Of a stretch of DNA of 64,000 nt, positions 8,684 to 17,768 are shown in pieces. The position numbers and the translations under genes are program-made. The stretch's first letter is position 1. Every line of letters begins with the position of its first letter. The notes under the pieces are model-generated. The model saw only the letters and a program-made list of their open reading frames with translations, ran no database searches and was not told the DNA's origin. This DNA comes from Candidatus Sulfopaludibacter sp. SbA3 (GTDB lineage Bacteria > Acidobacteriota > Terriglobia > Bryobacterales > Bryobacteraceae), in assembly GCA_945890485.1 (NCBI GenBank), contig CAMDCN010000008.1, positions 186,001 to 250,000 of the forward strand, read 5' to 3'.

Positions 8684-9691
8684 CTAGCGGAGGCTGGCAA
8701 AGCCTTCGGTTGCGTAGCGCCGGCCATCGGCGCCGATGATGAAGGTGTCGACGCCGAGTTCGCGCGCCAGCGCCAGTCCCTTTTCGGGCCCGAGCACGAA
8801 GATGGTGGTGGCCAAGGCATCCGTCTGTTCGGCCGTTGGCGCCATGACGCTGACGGAGATACAGCCGCGAGCGGGCCATCCTGTTCGCGGGTCCATGATG
8901 TGGTGATAGCGGACGCCCTGCGCCATTTGGAATCGTTCGTAGTCGCCGGAAGTGGATATGGCGGCGCCGCTTACCGCCACGGTCCCAAGTGCTTGGCCCC
9001 GTTCCGAGCGTGGGTCCTGCACCGCGAGGCGCCAGGGCGCGCCGTACTTCGTGCCGGAGGCCAGAATGTCGCCCGCGCCGGCCACCAGCGAGTCCGTGAA
9101 TCCCGCCTGGCGCAAGACGGCCGCCGCCCGGTCTACCGCGTATCCCTTGGCGATGCCACCCAAGCCGATCGCCATCCCTGGCCGGGCCAAGGCCACAGTG
9201 TCGCCCTCCGCGCGCACCGCCCGGTAATCGACATTCTTTCGTGCGGCCTCCACTTCGCCGGCACTGGGGACGCGGAACTGTTCGTCGAAGCGCCAAATGC
9301 CGCCCATGCCTCGCCAGGTGACATCGAACGCGCCATCGCTCCGCGCTCCGTATTCGAGGGCTCGACGCAGCAGTCCGCTCACTTCCGCCGGGACTTTCAC
9401 GGCGTTCCGCCCCGCGGCCGCGTTCACTTGCGAAATCGGCGAATCCGGCAGCCACTCGCTCATCAACTTCTCAATTCGGCCAACCTCCTGCAGTGCCGCT
9501 TCCGCCGCGGCCCGCGCCGCCGTGGTCCGGCCGTGGTCCACGACGGTGATTGACCAAAGCGTCCCCATCAAGGTTCGTGAGACCCGCTGTACCCCGGCAG
9601 GACCTGGCGGTTCTGCTACACCGCGCCAAATCCACCACGCCGCGGCGACCGCCAAGAGCAGCAACAGGCTCACGCTGGCCCGCGTCCTCAT
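8684..9691 (-). CDS. apbE: FAD:protein FMN transferase
   Basis: ApbE transfers FMN from FAD to a Thr in S/T-G-A-T motifs; the targets here are surely NqrB and NqrC of the facing operon. The 335-residue product has a signal anchor (about 6-22) and the family motifs 'GGIAKGYAVDRAAAVLRQAG', 'SGAAISTSGDYERF', and 'HHIMDPRTGWPARG' followed by 'TDALATTIFVLG', which carry Mg2+ and flavin ligands. The start was set at ATG 9691, with AAGGA about 11 bases upstream, rather than an upstream in-frame ATG at 9790 whose extra 33 residues would precede the signal sequence. Confidence 0.92.
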   Translation of the reverse strand: MRTRASVSLLLLLAVAAAWWIWRGVAEPPGPAGVQRVSRTLMGTLWSITVVDHGRTTAARAAAEAALQEVGRIEKLMSEWLPDSPISQVNAAAGRNAVKVPAEVSGLLRRALEYGARSDGAFDVTWRGMGGIWRFDEQFRVPSAGEVEAARKNVDYRAVRAEGDTVALARPGMAIGLGGIAKGYAVDRAAAVLRQAGFTDSLVAGAGDILASGTKYGAPWRLAVQDPRSERGQALGTVAVSGAAISTSGDYERFQMAQGVRYHHIMDPRTGWPARGCISVSVMAPTAEQTDALATTIFVLGPEKGLALARELGVDTFIIGADGRRYATEGFASLR

Positions 9692-10172
9692 CGAGGCAAG
9701 TCCTTCCGCCGTGGCATCCGCCTTTGCACTCCTGTCATCTTCGCTTACCTGGCCGCCATCCGCATCTGCATCACCTCTCGATAAGCTCAATCACCTGGAT
9801 CGCTCGGGGTCTGAATTCTCGGGCCCCGGCGCTCTGCTTGGTTGGCGGGTTCAGGCCGGCCCAACGGGAGCAACGCTCGGTAACCGGAAACACCGCCTTA
9901 TGCCCACGCTCAATTCCACCATCAACTACCGCGCCAACAAATGGTCCAGCCCATGGATCGTCACCAGCAGCTTCACCTCGACCATATACTGCTCCATCAA
10001 CTTCGCAATCCGCACTTCCCGTGCCGTTTTGGGGCGCCGCAAAATCGGACTTCACGAGTAATTGGACTTTTTTGATGTCTCTCTAAGCTGCAGAAAAATA
10101 GGATCTTATCCTTCTCGGTGAGATTGTCGTGTGCCGGAATCCTTGACAAGACTAGATAGGTTTAAGTCAGCG

Positions 10173-10183
10173 AACGTAACGTT
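10173..10183. promoter_or_regulatory. 11-base palindrome upstream of leader terminator
   Basis: AACGT-A-ACGTT is a perfect inverted repeat with a one-base centre, 5 bases before the terminator stem and downstream of a TTGACA hexamer. It could be an operator, or part of a structure that competes with the terminator. Inference only. Confidence 0.3.
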
Positions 10184-10188
10184 TGCGG

Positions 10189-10222
10189 CCCGCTCGGATA
10201 GAAATCCGCTGGCGGGTTTTTT
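10189..10222 (+). terminator. intrinsic terminator in the 5' leader of the 10243 gene
   Basis: CCCGC pairs with GCGGG and, inside it, CGGAT pairs with ATCCG around an AGAA loop; six T residues follow directly. It reads on the plus strand, yet no plus-strand gene lies between nqrF (ends 8483) and here, and the ribosome site GGGAGG of the next gene comes only a few bases later. It therefore looks like a leader attenuator rather than the end of an upstream transcript. Confidence 0.75.
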
Positions 10223-10242
10223 ACATCTGGGAGGCCCCGACA

Positions 10243-12405
10243 ATGCGAGGTTGGAAGCTGTGGACTTGCGTGTTCCACTTCATGCTATTTGGTTTGATCG
10301 CGGAGCGTGCAATCGCCGGTCCGCCGCTAACCACGATTCAGGATGTCATTTACAAAGCCGATGGGACTCGATTCAACGGGGTTGCCTACATCGAATGGAA
10401 ATCGTTCCAGACGCCAAACCAAGTGCCCATTGGGACACAGAGTTTGACGATCGCCATCGTCGATGGAAACCTTAAGGTTCGGCTGGTGCCAACGACGAAC
10501 AGTTCAACGGGTGGTTACTACTATGTCCGATACCACAGCGACGGGAGAATTCAATTCTCCGAGATGTGGGCTGTTCCGCCAAGTTCGACTTCCATCAACT
10601 TGGCCACGGTTCGGGCCGCGGCGGCCCAGCAGAATGGCGGGGGCATCCTGGCCCCAGCGGCTCTTACGATCAGCGAAGTGACCGGGCTAGCTGAGGAGCT
10701 TGCCGCTCGTCCGGTACGCGGCTTGGGCTATGTGGCCAATCGGACGATTCGGACCGGCGCGACTGGCGCTCTAGAGGCGGTCACCGGCAATCTGACCGAC
10801 TGCGTCCGAGTGGACGGAACCAGCGCACCGTGCGAGGGAGGTGGCGGCGGAACCTACACGGGTCCAGGATTCGTCGATGGTGAGACGCCGTCAGGATTGG
10901 TGAATGGGTCCAATACGGTGTTCTCGCTGAGCAGCCAACCGTCTCCGGCATTGAGTTTGGAACTCTATCGGAATGGCGTCTACCTGACGCAGGGAGTGGA
11001 TTACAGCCTGAGCGCCAATTCCATTACGATGCTATCGGGTGCTACTCCATCTTCGGGGGACATTCTGACGGCCAGGTATCGCACGGCGGCGGCGGGGAAT
11101 CCGACGTCGACGGCGGGCGGTGCTCTGACGGGAAGCTACCCGAATCCGCAGATTGCGGCGGGGGTAATCTCGAACGCTAACATTGCGTCAGTCGCGGGGA
11201 TTGTCGAGAGCAAGCTGGCTCTGAACTTTCCTACGCATACGAGTGCCAATGATCCCAGTGCCGGGGAAAAGGCGGCGCTGTCGGGCACCGCGGGGGCACC
11301 GTCGGCGACGAACAAGTACGTCACGACCAGCGATGGCCGGTTGACCGATGCCAGAACGCCGCTGGCGCATCCGCTGCTCAGTGTGAATCATAGTGACACC
11401 ACGGCGGCTACAGTTGCCCGTGGCGACCTCATCGTTGGTCAAGGGGCCTCGGCATCCTGGACCAAACTCGGTCTCGGCAGCGCGGGACGATGTTTGACTT
11501 CGAACGGTGTCGATGCGATCTGGAACACTTGTCTCTATACAGGATTCCAAGCGGGAGCCATTCCGTTTGTGAACGCGAGCGGGATCCTGAGCGAGAACAT
11601 ATTCCAACTGCGCTGGGATGGTTCCAATCGCCGGCTTTCCGTCGGTTCGAGCTTGGCGGATGCGACAGCGAACATCCATGATCAGGCTGGGGCCACCGGT
11701 TTGATCGTACGATCGGGAACGGCGCAGGGGAACGGGCCGCTGACCAGGTGGCAAACTCCTGCCGGGGTTGACTTGGCCACGATTCAAGCGGATGGCGCGA
11801 TGACCGGCTTGGCCGTTCAGGTTAGTCCGACAGTGGCCCGGGCGCCATGGCGGGATGCGGGACTTTCCGCTGATCCGGCGTCGCGAGTGGACGGCGACAG
11901 TTGGTACAACTCGGGGGTAAAGGCGAGGAAGACCCATCAGGCGGGTCAGACCCATACGACATCGCAAGTGATCTGTGCCGAGGAGGGGTCTGCGAATGGC
12001 ACAACCACGGCGCAGGTGATTGCGGCGTGTGCGGTGCCGGCTGGATTTCTCCAGGCGGGCGACCGCCTCGAGGTGATGGTCGACGCCGAGCAGGTGGGAC
12101 CGTTTATTCCATGGAATCTTCGGGTGCAGTGGGGCTCGACAGAGCTGATGCAGCGGGCTATGGGTGCGGGCGACATCAGCTTGGCCGTGCGCGGGCAGGC
12201 TGCGGTACATAGCAGCGGAACGACACTGTCAACGCAGCACTTCAACTCGACCGGGGCGACAATTACTAGTGTTGCCCCGGCGAGCGATCCGTTTCAGGCG
12301 GGGCTGTCGCTGGTGGTCTCGGGGTGGCTGAATGCGCCGGCGGCCGGGGCTAGCGCCGTCGTCCGGAACATCACTGTCATCAGACATCCAGCGCAAGTGA
12401 ATTGA
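10243..12405 (+). CDS. large exported protein with phage tail-fibre-like repeats
   Basis: A 720-residue secreted protein of unknown function. It has a signal peptide (about 1-25, ending AIAG). Around residues 205-285 comes a domain of the type 'F-x-D-G-E-T-P-S-G ... N-G-V-Y-L-T-Q-G-V-D-Y-S-L' that occurs in phage structural proteins and in large exported acidobacterial proteins. A tail-fibre-like 'GGALTGSYPNPQIAAGVI' follows near 300. The C-terminal third is Gly/Ala/Ser/Thr rich and probably beta-structured. The ATG at 10243 has GGGAGG nine bases upstream; an earlier in-frame start at 10183 would lie inside the terminator hairpin and is rejected. No phage genes surround it, so an adhesin or surface fibre is more likely than a virion part. 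Confidence 0.75.
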   Translation: MRGWKLWTCVFHFMLFGLIAERAIAGPPLTTIQDVIYKADGTRFNGVAYIEWKSFQTPNQVPIGTQSLTIAIVDGNLKVRLVPTTNSSTGGYYYVRYHSDGRIQFSEMWAVPPSSTSINLATVRAAAAQQNGGGILAPAALTISEVTGLAEELAARPVRGLGYVANRTIRTGATGALEAVTGNLTDCVRVDGTSAPCEGGGGGTYTGPGFVDGETPSGLVNGSNTVFSLSSQPSPALSLELYRNGVYLTQGVDYSLSANSITMLSGATPSSGDILTARYRTAAAGNPTSTAGGALTGSYPNPQIAAGVISNANIASVAGIVESKLALNFPTHTSANDPSAGEKAALSGTAGAPSATNKYVTTSDGRLTDARTPLAHPLLSVNHSDTTAATVARGDLIVGQGASASWTKLGLGSAGRCLTSNGVDAIWNTCLYTGFQAGAIPFVNASGILSENIFQLRWDGSNRRLSVGSSLADATANIHDQAGATGLIVRSGTAQGNGPLTRWQTPAGVDLATIQADGAMTGLAVQVSPTVARAPWRDAGLSADPASRVDGDSWYNSGVKARKTHQAGQTHTTSQVICAEEGSANGTTTAQVIAACAVPAGFLQAGDRLEVMVDAEQVGPFIPWNLRVQWGSTELMQRAMGAGDISLAVRGQAAVHSSGTTLSTQHFNSTGATITSVAPASDPFQAGLSLVVSGWLNAPAAGASAVVRNITVIRHPAQVN

Positions 12406-12430
12406 GGCCCGACCGGGCCGGGATTCACTT
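12395..12430. terminator. bidirectional terminator hairpin between convergent genes
   Basis: AAGTGAAT (12395-12402) pairs with ATTCACTT (12423-12430), and GGCCC pairs with GGGCC inside it around a GACC loop. The structure spans the stop codons of both convergent genes. T-tracts are weak, so efficiency is uncertain. Confidence 0.5.
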
Positions 12431-12937
12431 CTTCTTGGCGGCTCGTGCGGTGGAGGGCGGAACCACGCCCTTCATCCGCATGTAGCCAACCATGTTGCCG
12501 TAGTGAGCGTTCAAATTCGCAATGTACCCGATCATCGAATCGACCGGCAGAATCTTCCGGTTCCCGATCGTGACCTCGGTGAGCGCTTGGGCGTCGGTCA
12601 TGGAGGCAATCACGGAGTCGCAATAAGCAAAGGACTCCCGGATCACCTTTTCAATCGCGGGCTTGGTGGTCGCTTTGGCCGCCTCGTGGGAAGGGGTCGG
12701 CTTGCCCGCCATACCGGCGCAAGTGCTATAGTTCATTCCGGCCGTGTGGCTGATCCAATCGCCAAAACTGCGCTGAACGGGCGTCAGCTTGTAGTCCATC
12801 GCTTCGGCTGGCATCGCCTCGGCCGACTGGATGAAATTCAGTTTCGCTGTCTCGTAGCGAGTCTTAAAGGACGAAACGATCGGATCAGCGGCCAACAGGC
12901 TGCCGGCCATCAGAAGGCAAATGGAAAAGGAACGCAT
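12425..12937 (-). CDS. exported DinB-like protein
   Basis: A 170-residue protein with a signal peptide (about 1-16) and the four-helix DinB/YfiT-like fold. Likely metal ligands are the His in 'ISHTAGMNY' (near 64) and the His in 'NLNAHYGNMVGYMR' near residue 144; the 'Y-G-N-M-V-G-Y-M-R-M-K-G-V-V-P-P' end is typical of this family in Acidobacteria. Members are metal-dependent proteins, some being thiol transferases; the role of the exported type is unknown. It lies 9 bases downstream of ftsK on the same strand. Confidence 0.8.
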   Translation of the reverse strand: MRSFSICLLMAGSLLAADPIVSSFKTRYETAKLNFIQSAEAMPAEAMDYKLTPVQRSFGDWISHTAGMNYSTCAGMAGKPTPSHEAAKATTKPAIEKVIRESFAYCDSVIASMTDAQALTEVTIGNRKILPVDSMIGYIANLNAHYGNMVGYMRMKGVVPPSTARAAKKK

Positions 12938-12946
12938 ACCGGAATT

Positions 12947-15349
12947 CTACCGGAGTTGATCGTCGACTTCGTCCAGCCACGCCGGAGTCTTGAGTACCTC
13001 GCGGGGACGACTGCCGTCGGGAGGGCCGATCACTCCGTCGCGGTACATCATGTCGAGTATTCTCGCCGCTCTGCCATATCCCAAACGAAGGCGCCGTTGC
13101 AGAACCGACGTAGACGCCTTGCCGAGTTCGCAGACGACGCGGACTGCTTCCCGGTATTGGGGATCTTCGCTCCCGTCGGCGATTTCCTCTCCTCCCTCGC
13201 TTTCGCCGTCTTCATTCGGAGGAGCCATCAGGAAGCTTTGATCGTAATCGGGCTCTGCCTGCTGTTTCCAGTAATCGACCACGGTCGATGTCTCCGTTTC
13301 GCTGACGTACGCCCCGTGGACACGGATCAACCGAGCTGTCCCCGGCGGTAGGAACAGCATGTCGCCTTTGCCAAGCAACGAGTGAGCCCCCATGTTGTCC
13401 AGAATGGTTCGCGAGTCGACCCGGGTCGCCACCCGGAAGCTGATGCGCGTCGGGAAGTTGGCCTTGATGAGTCCGGTGATCACGTCCACGCTTGGGCGCT
13501 GCGTTGCCAGCACAAGGTGGATACCCACCGCGCGGGCCATCTGCGCCAAGCGCGTTACGCTCTCCTCGACACCTGCCCGCTCCAACATCATCAGGTCTGC
13601 CAGCTCGTCGATAATAATGACGAGGAAGGGAAGCGGCCGCAGCTCTTCGAGTTCCGGATTTGCTGCCTCCTGATCGAACAGGCTCCGTGGCGTCGCCATC
13701 AACTGGCGAACTTTTTTGTTGTACTGCTCAATGTTGCGGACGCTCTGGGCGGCCAGGAGTTTCAACCGGCGCTCCATTTCCAACACCGCGTTGCGCAAGG
13801 CGTACGTCGCCTTTTTCGGTTCGGTAATAACGGGCGTCAACAGGTGCGGAATTCCCTCGTAAATTCCGAGTTCCACACGCTTCGGATCCACCATGATTAG
13901 CCGGACCTCTTCCGGCGTTGCCTTGTACAGCAACGACATGATCAAGGTGTTTAACATCACGCTTTTGCCAGCTCCGGTCGATCCGGCGATCAGGACGTGA
14001 GGCATTGTATCCAGCGTGGCCACTTTGATGCGGCCGCTGATGTCCTTGCCCATTGTGATCGTGAGTTTCGAGGGGGAGCTCTGGAACTCCTCACTTTCGA
14101 GAACCTGACGCAAGCTGATGAGCTCCCGCCGCTTGTTCGGGACCTCAATGCCGACGGTCGGCTTGCCAGGAATGCGCTCGATCAGCACGCTCTCGCATTG
14201 GAGGCCGAGGCACAGGTCCTCCGCCAGGTTTGTGATCTTGTTGTACTTGATTCCCGCGTCGGGCTTGTATTCAAACGTCGTGACTACCGGGCCGGGGTTG
14301 ATTTGCACGACGGATCCGAGGACATTGAACTCCTCGAACTTCGATTTAATCTTCGAGGCGGTTTCCTTCAGCTCCTGCTCGTCATACGGGTTCCGCGCCG
14401 GGATTTCGTTGAGCAACGAAGTGGCCGGCATGATGTAAGCGCGGCCGGCACGATCTTTCCTACGCCTTCCGGGTTCCTGTTCCTGGGGTGGCTTCGGCGC
14501 GAGAGGCATTTCCCACGGTGGTTCTTCGAGGGCGCGGATCGGAATTTCTTCGTCTTCCGGCTCCTCTTCCACCGGCACGACGGCTTCCCGCTCTTCGGTT
14601 TCCACTACGGCACGTTTCGATGTCCAGGGCGGCGCCTGGTCGTGGAGCGGCACCACTGGGATTCCGTCTACGGCGGTTTCGGCCATTCGTTTTTCAACCG
14701 GACGCCGGTCCGGTCTAGCCTTTTCTGCTTTCGCCGCAGTGGCCCGGGCCTGACGCCTGCTCTCTCGCCACTCCTGCCACGCGTCGATCCGCGCGTGCCA
14801 CCACGCGAGTGGACCTTCCATCCATCCATAGACCAGTTCCATGGAGAAACGGGAGACCAGGTACAGCGACAGGAAGATGGTGGTGAGGCTGATCATTGCC
14901 GCACCCGCCACGTTGAAATTGGTAATCAGGTAGTTGGCGAGGGCTAAGCCGGCGACGCCTCCCGCTGGAACCGCGCCTTCGAAAGGACGCCAAACCGGGA
15001 ACAGGGAGAAGAGGGTGCAAATCCCGCCCACGAGAAGCATCGAGCCGATCATCCGCACCGCGGGCGCCCCGATCGGGCGGTGGCGGAGCCGCTGGATGCC
15101 CGCTGCCACCACGAGAATCGGAAGGCTGAGCGCAGCGAGACCCAAAGCGCTGTAGACGAAGTCAGCCAAGGTAGATCCGAATCGACCGGTCCAATTGGCA
15201 GCCCGTTCGAGACCCGTGGCCGTGTTCCACGAGGGGTCGCCCGGATGATAGGTAACCAAGCTGAGCAGGAGAAACGTTCCTACCGCAAGGAAGACCACGC
15301 CAGTGACTTCATTCAGCCGATTGTTGGCCGAGGGTTTCAAGATGTCCAT
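12947..15349 (-). CDS. ftsK: DNA translocase FtsK/SpoIIIE
   Basis: An 800-residue septal DNA pump that moves chromosome ends apart and activates XerCD recombination at dif. It has four or five N-terminal membrane helices (about 14-175), a charged linker (about 200-300), then the RecA-like motor with Walker A 'GSTGAGKSV' (near 458) and Walker B 'VIIIDELADLMM'. The C-terminal winged-helix gamma domain ('STSVLQRRLRLGYGRAARIL') reads KOPS sequences. Shorter than the E. coli protein because the linker is short, which is usual outside the Gammaproteobacteria. Confidence 0.96.
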   Translation of the reverse strand: MDILKPSANNRLNEVTGVVFLAVGTFLLLSLVTYHPGDPSWNTATGLERAANWTGRFGSTLADFVYSALGLAALSLPILVVAAGIQRLRHRPIGAPAVRMIGSMLLVGGICTLFSLFPVWRPFEGAVPAGGVAGLALANYLITNFNVAGAAMISLTTIFLSLYLVSRFSMELVYGWMEGPLAWWHARIDAWQEWRESRRQARATAAKAEKARPDRRPVEKRMAETAVDGIPVVPLHDQAPPWTSKRAVVETEEREAVVPVEEEPEDEEIPIRALEEPPWEMPLAPKPPQEQEPGRRRKDRAGRAYIMPATSLLNEIPARNPYDEQELKETASKIKSKFEEFNVLGSVVQINPGPVVTTFEYKPDAGIKYNKITNLAEDLCLGLQCESVLIERIPGKPTVGIEVPNKRRELISLRQVLESEEFQSSPSKLTITMGKDISGRIKVATLDTMPHVLIAGSTGAGKSVMLNTLIMSLLYKATPEEVRLIMVDPKRVELGIYEGIPHLLTPVITEPKKATYALRNAVLEMERRLKLLAAQSVRNIEQYNKKVRQLMATPRSLFDQEAANPELEELRPLPFLVIIIDELADLMMLERAGVEESVTRLAQMARAVGIHLVLATQRPSVDVITGLIKANFPTRISFRVATRVDSRTILDNMGAHSLLGKGDMLFLPPGTARLIRVHGAYVSETETSTVVDYWKQQAEPDYDQSFLMAPPNEDGESEGGEEIADGSEDPQYREAVRVVCELGKASTSVLQRRLRLGYGRAARILDMMYRDGVIGPPDGSRPREVLKTPAWLDEVDDQLR

Positions 15350-15412
15350 GCGCGTTATGGCCGCGTCATTGCCAGAGCCTTACCAGTATCGCAGAACCGC
15401 GCGCCGTCGGTG

Positions 15413-16228
15413 CTATCGGCGCGACATCGCCAATGCGATCACCAGCGCGCCGAACGCGATGCGGTAGATAACAAAGGGTCGAATGGAGTTGGTCCGCAGG
15501 AACCGCAGAAAGAACGCGATCACCGCCAACCCAGTGATAGCACTCACGGCGATGCCAATCAGCATGGGGGCCTGCATGTCGTCCGCCATGCCGTGTTTGC
15601 GCAGGTCCAACACCGCCTTCACGGCCGCCGCGCCGACTGCCGGCGTCGACAGGAGGAAGCTGAATCGCGCCGCTGCCGCCCTGTCCAGATGCCGGAATAG
15701 GCCTGCCGCTAAAGTGATGCCGCTCCGCGAAGTGCCAGGGACGATGGCCAGCGCCTGCGCTGTACCGATCAAAACGCAGTCGGTCAATGTGACTTCGCCG
15801 AGGTCTCTTTTCGCACTGGAGAATCGTTCGGCAGCGTACATCACCAGCCCGATGACGATGGCCATTACTCCGACAACGTAAGGGCTCCGGAGGGTGGTTT
15901 CCACCGCATCTTTAAAAAGTAGACCTGCGATTGCCACCGGAACACTGCCGGCGACGAGAAACCAGAGCAGACGAGGATTCTTGTTTAACTGAGTGTCATT
16001 TCCGGCTCTCATCCCCGCGGCCTGCGCCAGAATTTGAACCCAGTCCTTAAAAAAATAGACGAGCACGGAGAACAGCGTGCCGATATGGAGGGCAACGTCA
16101 AACTCCAGTCCCTGGTCTTTCCAACCCAGCAACCACGGCGCCATGGCGAGGTGTGCCGAACTCGACACGGGCAAAAACTCGGTCAATCCTTGCAGGATCG
16201 CCAGGACGAGCGCTTGGTAAATCGGCAT
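15413..16228 (-). CDS. uppP: undecaprenyl-diphosphatase
   Basis: Membrane phosphatase (271 residues, about eight helices) that recycles undecaprenyl pyrophosphate for cell-wall synthesis; also called BacA. The two catalytic segments are visible: '[15 protein letters not shown]' near residues 14-28 and '[15 protein letters not shown]' in the second half. The ATG at 16228 was chosen since the family starts right at this helix; an upstream in-frame start at 16291 would overlap the divergent pyk gene. Confidence 0.94.
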   Translation of the reverse strand: MPIYQALVLAILQGLTEFLPVSSSAHLAMAPWLLGWKDQGLEFDVALHIGTLFSVLVYFFKDWVQILAQAAGMRAGNDTQLNKNPRLLWFLVAGSVPVAIAGLLFKDAVETTLRSPYVVGVMAIVIGLVMYAAERFSSAKRDLGEVTLTDCVLIGTAQALAIVPGTSRSGITLAAGLFRHLDRAAAARFSFLLSTPAVGAAAVKAVLDLRKHGMADDMQAPMLIGIAVSAITGLAVIAFFLRFLRTNSIRPFVIYRIAFGALVIALAMSRR

Positions 16229-16281
16229 AATGGAAAGATCAGAGTAGCGTAGATCCTTCTTCGATTCCAAAACCATCAAGC

Positions 16282-17706
16282 ATGAGAACAACCAAGATCG
16301 TAGCGACGCTCGGGCCCGCGAGTGACAGCAAAGAGATGATTGCGAAGTTGTTTGCGGCGGGAGTCGATGTCTTTCGACTCAACGCCTCCCATGGAGTTCA
16401 TGAGGACCACGCTCGCCGGCTGCGGCACGTGCGGGAGCTGGGGCAGGAGTTAAATGTTCCCGTTGGCATCCTACTCGACTTGCAAGGGCCGAAGATACGG
16501 CTCGGTCTTTTCGAGGGTGGGAAAGTTCTCCTTGAGAACGGTTCCAACTTCGAGATTACGACCGAAGAGTGCTTGGGAACGAAGGAGCGGGCCTCAACGG
16601 TTTACCAGAATTTCGCGCGGGACGTGAGTCCCGGCGATCGTGTATTGATCGCTGACGGCACCGTCGAGTTGCGGGTCCTTTCGACTGATGGCGTTTCCGC
16701 CCACTGCGTTGTGCATGCGGGAGGCTGGATCGGCGACAAGAAGGGTATCAATCTGCCCGGTGTTAACGTCTCTACCCCATCGCTCACGCGCAAGGATATG
16801 GCCGATCTTCAGTGGGGCATCGAAAACCGCGTCGATTATGTCGCGCTGTCGTTCGTGCGCAAACCCACCGACGTTATTCGCCTCCGCCTGTACCTTGAAG
16901 AGAAGGAGCACATGCTGCCGATCATCGCGAAGATCGAAAAGCCTGAGGCGTGGGAGCAATTGAACGAAATTCTTGCTGAGTCGGATGGCGTGATGGTCGC
17001 CCGCGGAGATCTCGGCGTTGAGATGGCGTTCGAGAAGGTTCCGTTCATTCAGAAGTCGATCATTGAGCGCGCGCGCCAGACCGGAAAATTCGTCATCACG
17101 GCCACACAGATGCTCGAGTCGATGATCGAGAGCCCGGTTCCGACTCGCGCGGAGGTCAGTGACGTTGCCAATGCAATTTTCGACGGCACCGATGCCGTGA
17201 TGCTTTCGGCCGAAACGTCTGCTGGCAAGTATCCCGTCGAATCCGCCGCGACGATGGCCCGGATTGCTGTCGAAGCGGAGTCGTCCATTCGGCCGCGCGG
17301 GTACCAGGACCTGCCGCCCCGTACGAATCCAACTATCGCGGAAATTTTGGCTGATGCGGCTTACCATTCGGCCAGGTCGGCCAATGTCGCGGCCATCGTT
17401 GTGATGACCACGTCCGGGTCGACCGCCCGGCTCATTGCCCGGTATCGCCCGCCTGTTCCGATCTACGCATTTACCAATTCGGAGATCGTCGCGCGCCAAT
17501 TAGCGTTGATTTATGGGGTGCGGGTGCTTGTGACGCCCACCGAGCCATCGACTGAGCAAATGCTCGCGGTGATGGATCGGACTCTACTGGATCGGGGCTT
17601 ATTGAAGCCGCGGGACACTGTCATCCTCGTCGCGGGGCAGCCGATGTGGCGTTCCGGCACCACAAATATGATGATCCTGCACCGCGTCGGCGAGATTCGG
17701 GGATAG
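16282..17706 (+). CDS. pyk: pyruvate kinase
   Basis: Converts phosphoenolpyruvate and ADP into pyruvate and ATP, the last step of glycolysis. The 474-residue protein begins '[13 protein letters not shown]' and contains 'RLNASHG', the substrate region 'AKIEKPEAW' and the signature '[19 protein letters not shown]', followed by the C-terminal regulatory domain. It is divergent from uppP with 53 bases between starts. Confidence 0.97.
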   Translation: MRTTKIVATLGPASDSKEMIAKLFAAGVDVFRLNASHGVHEDHARRLRHVRELGQELNVPVGILLDLQGPKIRLGLFEGGKVLLENGSNFEITTEECLGTKERASTVYQNFARDVSPGDRVLIADGTVELRVLSTDGVSAHCVVHAGGWIGDKKGINLPGVNVSTPSLTRKDMADLQWGIENRVDYVALSFVRKPTDVIRLRLYLEEKEHMLPIIAKIEKPEAWEQLNEILAESDGVMVARGDLGVEMAFEKVPFIQKSIIERARQTGKFVITATQMLESMIESPVPTRAEVSDVANAIFDGTDAVMLSAETSAGKYPVESAATMARIAVEAESSIRPRGYQDLPPRTNPTIAEILADAAYHSARSANVAAIVVMTTSGSTARLIARYRPPVPIYAFTNSEIVARQLALIYGVRVLVTPTEPSTEQMLAVMDRTLLDRGLLKPRDTVILVAGQPMWRSGTTNMMILHRVGEIRG

Positions 17707-17768
17707 GACTAATCTGCTCGTCCCGACCGCCAGACGTTTGGGGACTATGGTTAACTAAAGATTAACGT

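Larger units (their letters stand above)
9692..10242. other. 551-base non-coding region between divergent apbE and the 10243 gene
   Basis: No gene is supported here. The right end holds a palindrome and an intrinsic terminator in the leader of the next gene (listed separately), and a TTGACA hexamer at 10143-10148 that lacks a convincing -10 partner. On the minus strand a 38-codon frame (TTG 10042 to TAG 9926) would give a basic helical peptide including 'KTAREVRIAKLMEQYM'; it might be a small protein or a gene remnant but has no ribosome site I trust. Confidence 0.4.

Noticed and set aside
9926-10042. 38-codon minus-strand frame with a basic helical peptide
   Set aside because: No reliable start or ribosome site and no family match; kept only as a note in the intergenic entry.
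10243-12405. Possible prophage tail-fibre locus
   Set aside because: Only one phage-like gene is present, it has a signal peptide, and no capsid, terminase, tail or integrase genes adjoin.
13997-14947. 316-codon plus-strand frame inside ftsK
   Set aside because: Antisense to the conserved FtsK motor and linker; no recognisable domain.
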